Source of the DNA: an uncultured Oscillospiraceae bacterium
Lineage (GTDB): Bacteria > Bacillota > Clostridia > Oscillospirales > Acutalibacteraceae
Assembly: GCA_959601025.1 (NCBI GenBank)
Contig: CAUGOD010000025.1
Location: 1 to 42,735 of the forward strand
DNA: 42,735 bases
Direction of reading: 5' to 3'
This document shows, in pieces, positions 15,746 through 24,216 of this stretch. The notes beneath the pieces were generated by a model. The model made no database searches. It was not told the DNA's origin and saw nothing but the letters and a program-made list of their open reading frames with translations. Each line of letters opens with the position of its first letter. Within the stretch, counting starts at the first letter, position 1. A program made the translations under genes and the position numbers.

Positions 15746-15941
15746 ACCGACGGATATTGAAAACATCAAGGGCGATCAGAGCCGGTATGCGGTGGTGATC
15801 GCCGTCGCCAAGCGCGCCCGTCAGATCGCGGACGAGTCAGAGGAAAAGAACATCATCCTCACGGAAAAGCCGGTCAGCCTGGCCATCAGCGATTTTCGCA
15901 GCGGGGAATACAAGATACTGCCGGTAAAGAGCGAAGAGTAG
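15738..15941 (+). CDS. rpoZ: RNA polymerase omega subunit
   Basis: 67-aa omega, a small subunit that assists assembly of RNA polymerase. MLRPTDIENIKGDQSRYAVVIAVAKRARQI corresponds to the conserved N-terminal region and KPVSLAISDFRSGEY to the C-terminal half. The open frame extends upstream into gmk, but ATG 15738, nine bases after GGAGG, is the start. In Bacillus coaBC follows; here priA follows directly after 82 bases, in which the motif GAGTA recurs. Confidence 0.93.
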   Translation: MLRPTDIENIKGDQSRYAVVIAVAKRARQIADESEEKNIILTEKPVSLAISDFRSGEYKILPVKSEE

Positions 15942-16023
15942 AGTGGTATAGAGTAATGAAGAGTAATCCGGACGTAAAAATTGCGCCGGGTGAAAAACGC
16001 GGCCGGGAAAGGCGGGTCGGCAG

Positions 16024-18501
16024 ATGGTCCTGCCCAAGGTAGCCAAAATCGCCGTGGAACAGACGGCGTATCATTTTGACAAGCTCTATTCCTATACCGT
16101 CCCGGAAGCGTTGGAGCCTCTGCGTCCCGGATGCCGGGTGCTGGTACCCTTCGGCGGCGGAAACAGGAAACGGCAGGGGATAGTGGTGGAATTCGACACG
16201 CCGGCCGACGTCCGCCGGCTGAAGCCGGTTTTTGCCGTGCTGGAACGGGAGCCCCTGCTGGATGCGGAGATGCTGGAACTGGCCCTTTGGCTGAAGGAAC
16301 GTACCTTCTGCACGGTTTTTGATGCGGTGCACGCTATGCTTCCCACCGGCTTATACCTGCGGGTCAAGCCGGTGTATAAGGCGGCCGCCCTTTCTCCCGA
16401 CCTGCGGGAAGCCATGACAAGGGAGGAACGGGCGGCGGTGGAATTCGTCGCCTCCAGCAAAGCCGGTGTGGACCGGGAACGGCTTCTGACCCGGATGGGT
16501 CTTACACGGGATAACGATCTGCCGGAGCGGCTGGTGCGCCTTGGCGCGCTGGTGCGCTCCGACGATGCTTTTCAGCGGGTGGGCGACGCCACCGTCCGGA
16601 TGGCCCGTCTCTGTCTGGAGGGGGAGGAGCTGGCCGCCGCCCTGTCCGACCGGAACTGCACGGAAAAGCAGAAGAAGGTAGCCGCGCTTCTGGAGGAAGT
16701 CGGCTGCGCGTCGGTGAAGGAGCTCTGCTATTTTACGGCGGTGACGGCGGCGGTGGTGCAGGCGCTGGAGAAAAAGGGGATTATCGAGTTTTTCGAAAGT
16801 GAAATGCTCCGCAATCCCTACGCCTCGGCTCCCGCCGCGCCGGAGATCGTTTCCACGCCGCTGAACGCCGAGCAGCAGGCGGCGTTTGACAGCCTGTATG
16901 CGCAGTACCGCAGCGGCAAACCCTCCGCCGCTCTTCTGTACGGCGTGACCGGCAGCGGCAAGACCCAGGTGTATATGAACCTGATCGACCGGGTGATTGC
17001 GGAGGGGCGGCATGTGCTGGTGCTGGTGCCGGAGATATCCCTCACGCCCCAGATGATGGGACTGTTTCTGAACCGTTACGGCCGCCGGGTGGCGGTATTG
17101 CACAGCGGCCTCGCTATCGGCGAACGGATGGATGAGTGGAAGCGCATCAAACGCGGGGAAGCCCTTATCACGGTGGGTACCCGCTCCGCCGTATTCGCCC
17201 CCTGCGCCGACCTCGGTCTGATTATTATGGACGAGGAGCAGGAGCATACCTATAAATCCGAATCCTCTCCCCGGTACCACGCGCGGGATGTGGCCCGTTT
17301 CCGCTGCATGAAGCACAACGCCATGCTGCTGCTTACCTCCGCTACCCCGTCGGTGGAAACCTTCCACGCCGCACAGAGCGGCCGGTATTCTCTGCATGTG
17401 CTGCGTTCCCGCTTCGGGGACGCCCAGCTGCCGGAGGTCGAGGTGGTGGACATGCGGCAGGAGCCGGAAGGCGAGGGCGGCGGTATCGTCGGTTCCCGCC
17501 TGCGGCGGGAAATAGCCGAAACGCTGGAGGCGGGACGGCAGGCAATTCTGCTGCTCAACCGGCGGGGCTTCAACACCTTTGTGTCCTGCCGTTCCTGCGG
17601 ACATGTGGTTACCTGTCCGTCCTGCAGCATCAGCCTGACCTATCACCGCGCCAACGGCCGCCTGATGTGCCATTACTGCGGGCATTCGCAGGAGCCGGTC
17701 CGGGTCTGCCCGGAATGCGGCTCGGATAAGGTGCGGTATTCCGGACTCGGCACCCAGCGGGCGGAGGAGGAGCTGGAGCGGCTGTTCCCCGGCGTGTCCA
17801 TCCTCCGGATGGATACCGACACCACCATGTCCCGCTACGCCTATGAGGAAAAGTTCCGCGCGTTTTCACAAGGGAAGTACTCCCTTATGATCGGAACCCA
17901 GATGGTGGCCAAGGGACTGGATTTTCCCAACGTCGGCCTGGTGGGAGTGCTGTCGGCCGACCAGTCGCTGTATGGGGACGACTACCGCTGCTTTGAAACC
18001 ACCTTCGCCCTGCTGACCCAGGTGGTCGGCCGGGCCGGACGGCGGGACACTCCCGGAAGGGCGGTCATCCAGACCTATACGCCGGATAATTATGTGATCG
18101 GGCTGGCGGCAAAGCAGGATTACGAAAGCTTTTACGGGATAGAGATCGCCGCCCGGAAAATGATGAAATATCCGCCGTATACCGATTTATGTATGTTCGG
18201 CTTTGTCGGGGCGGTCGGGACAGAGGAGGAAGCGGTCCGGCAGGCTGCCGGGCGGTTCCTCCGCCTGCTCCAGGCAGCGGCAACCACCGAATACCGGGAC
18301 GTGCCGATGATCGTGCTCGATCCCTCGCCAGCCTCGGTCACCCGGGTGGCGGGAAAAATCCGCTATAAGCTGCTGGTTAAGACCGTGAACAACGCCCGGA
18401 TGCGGAAAATGACGGCCGGCTTGCTGGAAAGCTTCAGCCGCGCGTCGGAAAATAGGGCTGTTTCCGTTTATGTGGATATCAACCCGGCGGCGATGCTGTA
18501 A
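16024..18501 (+). CDS. priA: primosomal protein N' (PriA helicase)
   Basis: 825-aa PriA, the DNA helicase that reloads the replisome at stalled forks. It has the N-terminal 3'BD domain (KIAVEQTAYHFDKLYSYTVP, GCRVLVPFGGGN), a winged helix, Walker A GVTGSGKT (about 307-314), a DEEQ box (about 403), and the zinc-binding insertion with eight cysteines (about 521-572: CRSCG, CPSC, CHYCG, CPECG). The C-terminal helicase half has TQMVAKGLDFPNV and QVVGRAGRRD. All motifs are intact and length is normal. Confidence 0.96.
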   Translation: MVLPKVAKIAVEQTAYHFDKLYSYTVPEALEPLRPGCRVLVPFGGGNRKRQGIVVEFDTPADVRRLKPVFAVLEREPLLDAEMLELALWLKERTFCTVFDAVHAMLPTGLYLRVKPVYKAAALSPDLREAMTREERAAVEFVASSKAGVDRERLLTRMGLTRDNDLPERLVRLGALVRSDDAFQRVGDATVRMARLCLEGEELAAALSDRNCTEKQKKVAALLEEVGCASVKELCYFTAVTAAVVQALEKKGIIEFFESEMLRNPYASAPAAPEIVSTPLNAEQQAAFDSLYAQYRSGKPSAALLYGVTGSGKTQVYMNLIDRVIAEGRHVLVLVPEISLTPQMMGLFLNRYGRRVAVLHSGLAIGERMDEWKRIKRGEALITVGTRSAVFAPCADLGLIIMDEEQEHTYKSESSPRYHARDVARFRCMKHNAMLLLTSATPSVETFHAAQSGRYSLHVLRSRFGDAQLPEVEVVDMRQEPEGEGGGIVGSRLRREIAETLEAGRQAILLLNRRGFNTFVSCRSCGHVVTCPSCSISLTYHRANGRLMCHYCGHSQEPVRVCPECGSDKVRYSGLGTQRAEEELERLFPGVSILRMDTDTTMSRYAYEEKFRAFSQGKYSLMIGTQMVAKGLDFPNVGLVGVLSADQSLYGDDYRCFETTFALLTQVVGRAGRRDTPGRAVIQTYTPDNYVIGLAAKQDYESFYGIEIAARKMMKYPPYTDLCMFGFVGAVGTEEEAVRQAAGRFLRLLQAAATTEYRDVPMIVLDPSPASVTRVAGKIRYKLLVKTVNNARMRKMTAGLLESFSRASENRAVSVYVDINPAAML

Positions 18502-18578
18502 ATGAATCTGGCTTTACGGCGTTTATCCGCGTATTTTTCCGGCTGCCGGAATACAATAGGAATGGATGCTGTATAATC

Positions 18579-18633
18579 AAAGGATATTTCTCAGGAAATA
18601 TCCTTTCATGGAGGAAATCCGATTCCTCATGAA
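18579..18633 (+). promoter_or_regulatory. two tandem hairpins in the def-fmt leader
   Basis: Hairpin 1 is a perfect 12-bp stem, AAAGGATATTTC (18579-18590) with GAAATATCCTTT (18595-18606), loop TCAG. Hairpin 2 pairs TTTCATGGAGGAA with TTCCTCATGAAA (18603-18633, one bulge). A TATAAT at 18572-18577 without a good -35 lies just ahead, so a transcript might begin at hairpin 1. A 16-codon frame (ATG 18609) runs through hairpin 2 and ends at the TGA that overlaps ATG 18655. Terminator for priA or a def leader regulator: not decided. Confidence 0.5.
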
Positions 18634-18666
18634 ATCAGCGGAAATAACGAAAGGATGAAGAAGACA

Positions 18667-19131
18667 ATGGCGATACGCAATATCCTGACCGAAGGCGACG
18701 ATACGCTGAAAAAGGTTTGCCGCCCGGTGACGGAATTCAACGAGCGGCTCTGGACACTGCTGGACGATATGGCGGAGACCCTGCACAAAGCGGACGGCGT
18801 AGGCCTGGCCGCCCCGCAGGTGGGCGTCCTCCGCCGGGTTTTCATCATGGATATGGGCGATGGGGAGGGCGTGATCGAGGTGATTAATCCCGAATTCCTC
18901 ATGAAAAAGGGGAAGCAGGAGGACGCGGAAGGCTGCCTGTCCTGTCCCGGGGAATATGGAATTACCCGGCGGCCCCGGTATGTGAAAATTAAGGCGCAGG
19001 ACCGCTACGGCAAGGAGTTCATTTTGGACGGGGAGGACCTGAAGGCCCGCTGTATCTGCCATGAAAGCGACCATCTGGACGGTGTGCTCTTCAAGGCACA
19101 CGTTATCCGGATGCTGGAGCCGGGGGAATAA
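18667..19131 (+). CDS. def: peptide deformylase
   Basis: 154-aa type 1 peptide deformylase, removing the formyl group from nascent protein N-termini. The three motifs are present: GVGLAAPQVG, EGCLSCPG with the metal cysteine, and CHESDHLDG with the HExxH metal histidines. An in-frame ATG at 18655 abuts AAAGG; MAIRNIL at 18667 matches homologous N-termini and is preferred. It pairs with fmt downstream, which adds the formyl group def removes. Confidence 0.95.
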   Translation: MAIRNILTEGDDTLKKVCRPVTEFNERLWTLLDDMAETLHKADGVGLAAPQVGVLRRVFIMDMGDGEGVIEVINPEFLMKKGKQEDAEGCLSCPGEYGITRRPRYVKIKAQDRYGKEFILDGEDLKARCICHESDHLDGVLFKAHVIRMLEPGE

Positions 19132-19196
19132 ACGGTCGCTAACGGCTTCTCCGGGCGGCGGTGGAATTTTTTATAGTTGTGAAAGGCGGAAGCAGA

Positions 19197-20123
19197 ATGC
19201 GGATTGTTTTCATGGGGACCCCGGAATTTGCCGTTCCCTGCCTGGAGCGGTTGATCGCGGACGGGCATGAGGTGGTTCTGGCCGTTACGCAGGCGGATAA
19301 ACCGAAGGGACGGGGCTATACGCTGACGCCGCCGCCTGTAAAGGTGTGCGCCATGTCCCATGGCGTTGAGGTATATCAGCCGGACTCCCTGAAAAACAAT
19401 CCGGAGGCTCTGGAAAGGCTGGCCTCCTGCCGTCCGGACGTGGGAATCGTGGTGGCCTATGGGCGACTTCTGCCTCAGGCGGCGCTGGACATTCCCCGGT
19501 ACGGCTGCATCAATGTCCATGCCTCTCTGCTGCCGAAGTATCGCGGCGCGGCGCCCATTCAGTGGGCGGTGCTGAACGGGGAGAAGGAATCCGGCGTGAC
19601 CACGATGCAGATGGACGCCGGTCTGGACACCGGCGATATGCTGCTGACCCGCCGCTGTGCGATTCCGCCCGATATGACGGCGGGCGAGCTTCACGACCGC
19701 CTTTCTATGGATGGGGCGGCGGTTCTTTCAGATACGCTGAAGGCGCTGGAAGCGGGGAACCTTTCGCCTGTGAAGCAGGAGGGCGAGTCCTGCTATGCCC
19801 CGATGCTCAGCCGGGAACTCAGCGTAATCGACTGGAAGCGTCCGGCGGCTGACCTGCATAACCAGGTGCGGGGGCTGAACCCGTGGCCTTCCGCCTCCAC
19901 CCGGCTGAGAGGAAAAATACTGAAGATTCACCGTTCCCAGGTTGGCGAACCGACCGAAGCAGTGCCGGGAACGGTTGTGAAGCAATCCCCCTTTACAATT
20001 GCCTGCGGCGGCGGGGGCTCGCTGGAACTGCTAGAGGTACAATACGAGGGAGCCAAACGGATGGCGGGAACCGATTTTCTTCGCGGCCGCGCTGTGGAAA
20101 TCGGCCGCGTTTTGCCGGATTGA
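19197..20123 (+). CDS. fmt: methionyl-tRNA formyltransferase
   Basis: 308-aa formyltransferase, making fMet-tRNA with 10-formyl-THF. MRIVFMGTPEFAV starts the Rossmann domain; HASLLPKYRGAAPIQWAV carries the catalytic His and SLLP folate loop; DTGDMLL follows; the C-terminal OB domain begins near residue 205. The open frame extends to GTG 19161, but ATG 19197 is the family start. The PKGRGYTLTPPPVK loop used in initiator tRNA recognition is present. Confidence 0.96.
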   Translation: MRIVFMGTPEFAVPCLERLIADGHEVVLAVTQADKPKGRGYTLTPPPVKVCAMSHGVEVYQPDSLKNNPEALERLASCRPDVGIVVAYGRLLPQAALDIPRYGCINVHASLLPKYRGAAPIQWAVLNGEKESGVTTMQMDAGLDTGDMLLTRRCAIPPDMTAGELHDRLSMDGAAVLSDTLKALEAGNLSPVKQEGESCYAPMLSRELSVIDWKRPAADLHNQVRGLNPWPSASTRLRGKILKIHRSQVGEPTEAVPGTVVKQSPFTIACGGGGSLELLEVQYEGAKRMAGTDFLRGRAVEIGRVLPD

Positions 20124-20239
20124 GCCCCGAATGGAAATTTAAGACGAAATATAGGGGATATTCAAAGGCTATTCACATTTTCTGTCTATACTAAAGCTAT
20201 GTTGTACTGTTGCTCTTCGCCGACAGACCGGTAAGAATG

Positions 20240-20271
20240 AATTTCGCCGATGCGGCGGTTTATTATTAGGC
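20240..20271 (+). terminator. weak candidate terminator or attenuator after fmt
   Basis: Short stem CGCCG (20245-20249) with CGGCG (20253-20257) followed by TTTATTATT. The stem is short, so it may be a pause or partial terminator in the 190-base gap between fmt and the metallopeptidase gene. I see no good promoter in the gap. Confidence 0.35.
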
Positions 20272-20313
20272 TTGTCTCCGGTGGGGAGAAAAGGGCCTGG
20301 AAGGAGGATGTAT

Positions 20314-21012
20314 ATGCCTGTCTTTTTTATCGATTATTGGTACCTGGTTCTGGTGCTTCCGGCGGTTCTGTTTTCCCTGGTAGCTCAGATCATCGTGCAG
20401 TCAACGTTTAAAAAATACAGCAAGCTCGGCACCCGCAGCGGGATGACCGGCCGGGACGCCTCGGCGGCGATTCAGGAGGAAAACGGGCTGAGCGTCCCGA
20501 TTGAGACGGTGCAGGGTTCCATGACCGATCATTATGACCCGCGGAGCAACGTGATCCGCCTGTCCGAAACCGTGGGTCCGGTCCAGTCAATTTCCGCTAT
20601 TGGGGTGGCGGCCCATGAGACGGGGCACGCTCTTCAGTATGCCACGGGCTACGGCCCGATCCGGCTACGGGCGGGAATTCTTCCGGCGACGCAGTTCGCC
20701 TCCACCGCGGCGCCCTATCTGGTGATTCTGGGGCTGGCGCTTTCCTGGGATTTTCTGGCCATCGTCGGCGTGGCGTTTTTCGCTCTGGCGGTGTTTTTTC
20801 AACTGGTCACCCTCCCGGTGGAGTTCAACGCCAGCTCTCGGGCGATGAAGGCGCTGAAAGCGCAGGGAATCCTGACGGGGGAGGAGCTGGCCGGCGCGCG
20901 CAAGGTGCTGACCGCGGCCGCCATGACCTATGTAGCCGCCCTGTTTGTGTCCCTGATGAGCCTGCTCCGCCTTATCCTAATCGTCGCCGGACGCGGTCGG
21001 AGAAATAACTGA
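20314..21012 (+). CDS. YugP-type membrane zinc metallopeptidase
   Basis: 232-aa neutral zinc metallopeptidase (PF04298, Bacillus YugP). An N-terminal membrane segment (FFIDYWYLVLVLPAVLFSLVA) precedes the zinc motif HETGHALQ (about residues 109-113) after DHYDPRSNVIRLS; two central segments and one C-terminal segment span the membrane. The substrate is unknown. It stands between fmt and rsmB, as is common in Clostridia. ATG 20308 lies within two bases of AAGGAGG; ATG 20314, seven bases away, is preferred. Its stop overlaps the start of rsmB by one base. Confidence 0.88.
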   Translation: MPVFFIDYWYLVLVLPAVLFSLVAQIIVQSTFKKYSKLGTRSGMTGRDASAAIQEENGLSVPIETVQGSMTDHYDPRSNVIRLSETVGPVQSISAIGVAAHETGHALQYATGYGPIRLRAGILPATQFASTAAPYLVILGLALSWDFLAIVGVAFFALAVFFQLVTLPVEFNASSRAMKALKAQGILTGEELAGARKVLTAAAMTYVAALFVSLMSLLRLILIVAGRGRRNN

Positions 21013-22376
21013 TGGGACAGAACCCACGCCGGGCGGCGGTGGAAGCGCTGGTCCGCGTTCACCGGGAAGGCGGCTATTCCAACCTGGTAATGGAGTCGCT
21101 GCTGGATAAAAGCACGCTGCGGGAGGAGGATCGCGCCTTTGCCTCCCGCCTGTTTTACGGGGTGATCGAACGGAGGCTGACGCTGGATTATGTCCTCGCC
21201 GCCCATTCCAGCATGAAGCTGAAAAAGCTGCATCCCATAGTGCTGGAGCTGCTGCGGACCGGCGGCTATCAGCTGTTGTATATGGATCGGGTTCCATCCG
21301 CCGCCGCTGTCAATGAAACGGTGAAGCTGGCCCGGTCGATGGGACAGGACCGGGCCGCCGGATATATCAATGCCGTTCTCCGTGCGGTGGACCGGGACCG
21401 CGCGCAGCTTTTCAACCGGCTGCCGAAGGGAATGGAAGGGCTGTCCGTCCGTACCTCCTGCCCGCTCCCGCTGCTGACGCTCTGGACGGAGGCATACGGG
21501 CCGAAAATGGCGGAGCGGCTGGCGGAAAGCGTGAATGAACCGCCCCCCGCATATATCCGGATCAATACGCTGAAAACCTCCGAGTCCGCCTTTTACGAGG
21601 CGGCGGAGAAAGCGGGCGTCCGGCTGGAGAAGCAGGAAGGCTTATCGGCTTGCGCCCGGGTGGAAAACCCCGCTTTGCTGAAAAAGCTTGCACAAACGTT
21701 CGAAAACTGGTATTATCATCAGGATATCGCTTCGCAGCTCTGCTGCGCTGCGCTCCGCCCCCGGCCCGGGGAACGGCTGGCCGATGTCTGCGCTGCGCCG
21801 GGAGGCAAAAGCCTGACCGCCGCGCAGGCTATGGAGAATCGGGGAGAGATTCTTGCCGGCGATCTGTATCCTGCGAAATGTGACGCGATGGCAAAGCGGG
21901 CGGCGGCGATGGGTGTTACCATTCTCCGCACGGCGGCGAGGGACGCCTCCGCCCCTTGTCCGGAACCGCTGCGGGAAGCGTTCGACCGGGTGATCTGCGA
22001 CGCGCCTTGCTCCGGGCTCGGCGTAATCCGGCGGAAGCCGGAAATCCGGTACAAGGAGCCGGAAAGCTTCGCCGCGCTGCCGGAAACGCAGTACGCCATT
22101 CTCTGTGAGGCAGCGCGGATGGTACGCGACGGGGGCGTGCTGCAATATTCCACCTGTACATTGAATCCAGCGGAGAACGAGGCGGTTTCCGCCCGCTTCC
22201 TGCGGGAGCATCCGGAGTTTACGCCCCGCAAGCTGCCGCTTTCCCCCTCGCTGTGGGAGGGGCCGCCCTCCCACGAGCTGACCCTTTTCCCGCCGGTACA
22301 CGGCGCCGACGGCTTTTATATCGCCGGTTTTGTGAAAAGGGCGCGGGGAGAATCCGGAGACGCAGGAATGAGGTGA
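21012..22376 (+). CDS. rsmB: 16S rRNA (cytosine-967-C5) methyltransferase
   Basis: 454-aa RsmB. The N-terminal NusB-like domain (AAVEALVRVHREGGYSN ... YGVIERRLTLDYVL ... LHPIVLELLRTGGYQLLYMDRVP) precedes the SAM-binding domain with DVCAAPGGK, then CDAPCSGLGVIRRKPEIRY (the PCSG motif cysteine) and LQYSTCTLNPAENE with the catalytic cysteine. Length is normal. It is coupled to the metallopeptidase gene (ATG overlaps TGA by one base) and overlaps rlmN by four bases (GTGA). Confidence 0.95.
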   Translation: MGQNPRRAAVEALVRVHREGGYSNLVMESLLDKSTLREEDRAFASRLFYGVIERRLTLDYVLAAHSSMKLKKLHPIVLELLRTGGYQLLYMDRVPSAAAVNETVKLARSMGQDRAAGYINAVLRAVDRDRAQLFNRLPKGMEGLSVRTSCPLPLLTLWTEAYGPKMAERLAESVNEPPPAYIRINTLKTSESAFYEAAEKAGVRLEKQEGLSACARVENPALLKKLAQTFENWYYHQDIASQLCCAALRPRPGERLADVCAAPGGKSLTAAQAMENRGEILAGDLYPAKCDAMAKRAAAMGVTILRTAARDASAPCPEPLREAFDRVICDAPCSGLGVIRRKPEIRYKEPESFAALPETQYAILCEAARMVRDGGVLQYSTCTLNPAENEAVSARFLREHPEFTPRKLPLSPSLWEGPPSHELTLFPPVHGADGFYIAGFVKRARGESGDAGMR

Positions 22377-23434
22377 CCTTTTTGCTGATTGACTGCAAAT
22401 CTCTGCCGCTCGAAGAGCTGCGCGCTGAACTGACCGGACGGGGGATTCCCGCGTTTCGGGCCGCGCAAATCCGCGGCTGGCTGGACAACGGCGCGACCTC
22501 TTTCGACGAAATGAGCAATCTTCCGCGCGCCCTGCGGGAAGAACTTTCGGATTTTTTCTGCATCCCTGGGGTAAAAATTGAAAAAAAGCTTGTATCCGCA
22601 AGGGATAATACGGTAAAATACCTGTATGGTCTGTCGGATGGGGAAAATGTGGAATCGGTGCTGATGCAGTATCGCCATGGCTGGTCCCAATGCCTGTCCA
22701 CGCAGGTTGGCTGCCGGATGGGCTGCTCCTTCTGCGCGACCGGGATGGGCGGCTTTGTCCGGAATCTGCTCCCCTCCGAAATCATGGCCCAGATTGAGGC
22801 GGCGCAGGCCGATACCGGTGTGCGGGTTTCCTCCGTGGTGCTGATGGGGATGGGGGAGCCTCTGGATAATTTCGACAATGTGCTCCGCTTCCTTGCCATG
22901 CTGTCCGAACCGGGCGGCGTGCATATCGGGATGCGGCATGTGTCACTGAGCACCTGCGGACTGGTGGACCGGATTTATCAGCTGATGGAACACAACCTGC
23001 AGCTGACCCTGTCGGTTTCTCTTCACGCGCCGAACGATGCGATCCGTTCCCGGATGATGCCGGTGAATCATCACTGGCCGATGGCGGAGCTGCTGAAGGC
23101 CTGCCGGGATTACAGCGAAAAGACTGGCCGCCGGATATCCTATGAATATGCGATGGTGGACGGGGTGAACGATTTCGACGCCTGTGCCGAGGAGCTGGGT
23201 CGGAAGCTGCGGGGAACCCTCTGCCACGTCAACCTGATCCCGGTCAACGAGGTGCCGGGGAAGAACCAGCGCCGCAGCTCGGTCAAACGGCTGCACGCTT
23301 TTTCCGCTATACTGGAACGGTACGGCGTGACCGTCACTGTCCGCCGGACGCTGGGCAGCGATATCAACGCTTCCTGCGGCCAGCTTCGCCGGCAGGCGGC
23401 GGAGTCTCCGTCGGGCGAAAGCGGAAACCATTAA
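22373..23434 (+). CDS. rlmN: 23S rRNA/tRNA adenine-C2 methyltransferase RlmN
   Basis: 353-aa radical SAM methyltransferase that methylates A2503 of 23S rRNA and some tRNAs. The [4Fe-4S] cysteines are in CRMGCSFC (about C114, C118, C121); the acceptor cysteine is in INASCGQLRRQ (about 335). LMGMGEPLDNFDNV and SLHAPND are typical. The start overlaps rsmB: GTG 22373 is six bases after AGGA; TTG 22382 is an alternative. Frame continues upstream but only as a shadow of rsmB. Confidence 0.95.
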   Translation: MTFLLIDCKSLPLEELRAELTGRGIPAFRAAQIRGWLDNGATSFDEMSNLPRALREELSDFFCIPGVKIEKKLVSARDNTVKYLYGLSDGENVESVLMQYRHGWSQCLSTQVGCRMGCSFCATGMGGFVRNLLPSEIMAQIEAAQADTGVRVSSVVLMGMGEPLDNFDNVLRFLAMLSEPGGVHIGMRHVSLSTCGLVDRIYQLMEHNLQLTLSVSLHAPNDAIRSRMMPVNHHWPMAELLKACRDYSEKTGRRISYEYAMVDGVNDFDACAEELGRKLRGTLCHVNLIPVNEVPGKNQRRSSVKRLHAFSAILERYGVTVTVRRTLGSDINASCGQLRRQAAESPSGESGNH

Positions 23435-23463
23435 TCCCAAAGATACGGAAGGGAGGAAACGCC

Positions 23464-24189
23464 ATGCAGGCCTATGGAAGAACCGATATTGGCCGCGTTC
23501 GGGAGACCAACCAGGACGCGTTCATCTGCGGCCGACTGTCGGATGATGCGCTGTTTGTCGTGGTATGCGACGGCATGGGCGGGGCAAACGGCGGCAATGT
23601 GGCCAGCGCCATGGCTGTCAAGGTGATTTCCGACCGGATCATGGATATTTACCGGGAGGGGCTTGCGGGCAATTCCCTGCGCAACCTGCTGGAGAGCGCC
23701 ATCGCTGCGGCCAATATCGAGATTTACGATGCGGCAATGGCGGAGCCGGAGCTGCGGGGAATGGGCACTACCGTGGTAGCGGCCATCCTGCGGGGCAGGG
23801 AGCTGTCTCTGGCCCATGTCGGCGACAGCCGCGCCTATTTCATTGGTCCGGAGGGAATGGAGCAGATCACCCGGGACCATTCCATCGTTCAGGCGATGGT
23901 GGAAAAGGGTCAGCTTACACAGGACGAGGCGAAAAACCATCCCCGCAAGCATTTTATCACCCGGGCCCTCGGGGTAGAGGATACGGTGGAAAGCGACTAC
24001 AATGAATTCGTCGTTCCGCCGGATACCCGGCTTCTTATCTGCACAGACGGACTGACCAATATGGTCGAGACCGAGGAAATATACGATCTGGTTTGGTCCA
24101 CAGACCCGCCGGAGGTACCCGACCGGCTGCTTCATGCGGCCAATATGGCGGGCGGCAGCGATAATATCACGGCCGTTCTGGTGGCGTAA
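23464..24189 (+). CDS. prpC: PP2C-type serine/threonine phosphatase
   Basis: 241-aa PPM-family phosphatase (PrpC/Stp). The metal-binding aspartates are in CDGMGGANGG (N-terminal), with RETNQDAF at the start, GDSRAYF in the middle, RDHS after it and CTDGLTNMV and GSDNITAVLV near the end. It dephosphorylates targets of the kinase encoded 27 bases downstream; the two form the standard PASTA kinase/phosphatase pair controlling cell-wall and growth functions. Confidence 0.96.
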   Translation: MQAYGRTDIGRVRETNQDAFICGRLSDDALFVVVCDGMGGANGGNVASAMAVKVISDRIMDIYREGLAGNSLRNLLESAIAAANIEIYDAAMAEPELRGMGTTVVAAILRGRELSLAHVGDSRAYFIGPEGMEQITRDHSIVQAMVEKGQLTQDEAKNHPRKHFITRALGVEDTVESDYNEFVVPPDTRLLICTDGLTNMVETEEIYDLVWSTDPPEVPDRLLHAANMAGGSDNITAVLVA

Positions 24190-24216
24190 TTTTGCGATTC
24201 GGGAGTGAGGTATTTC

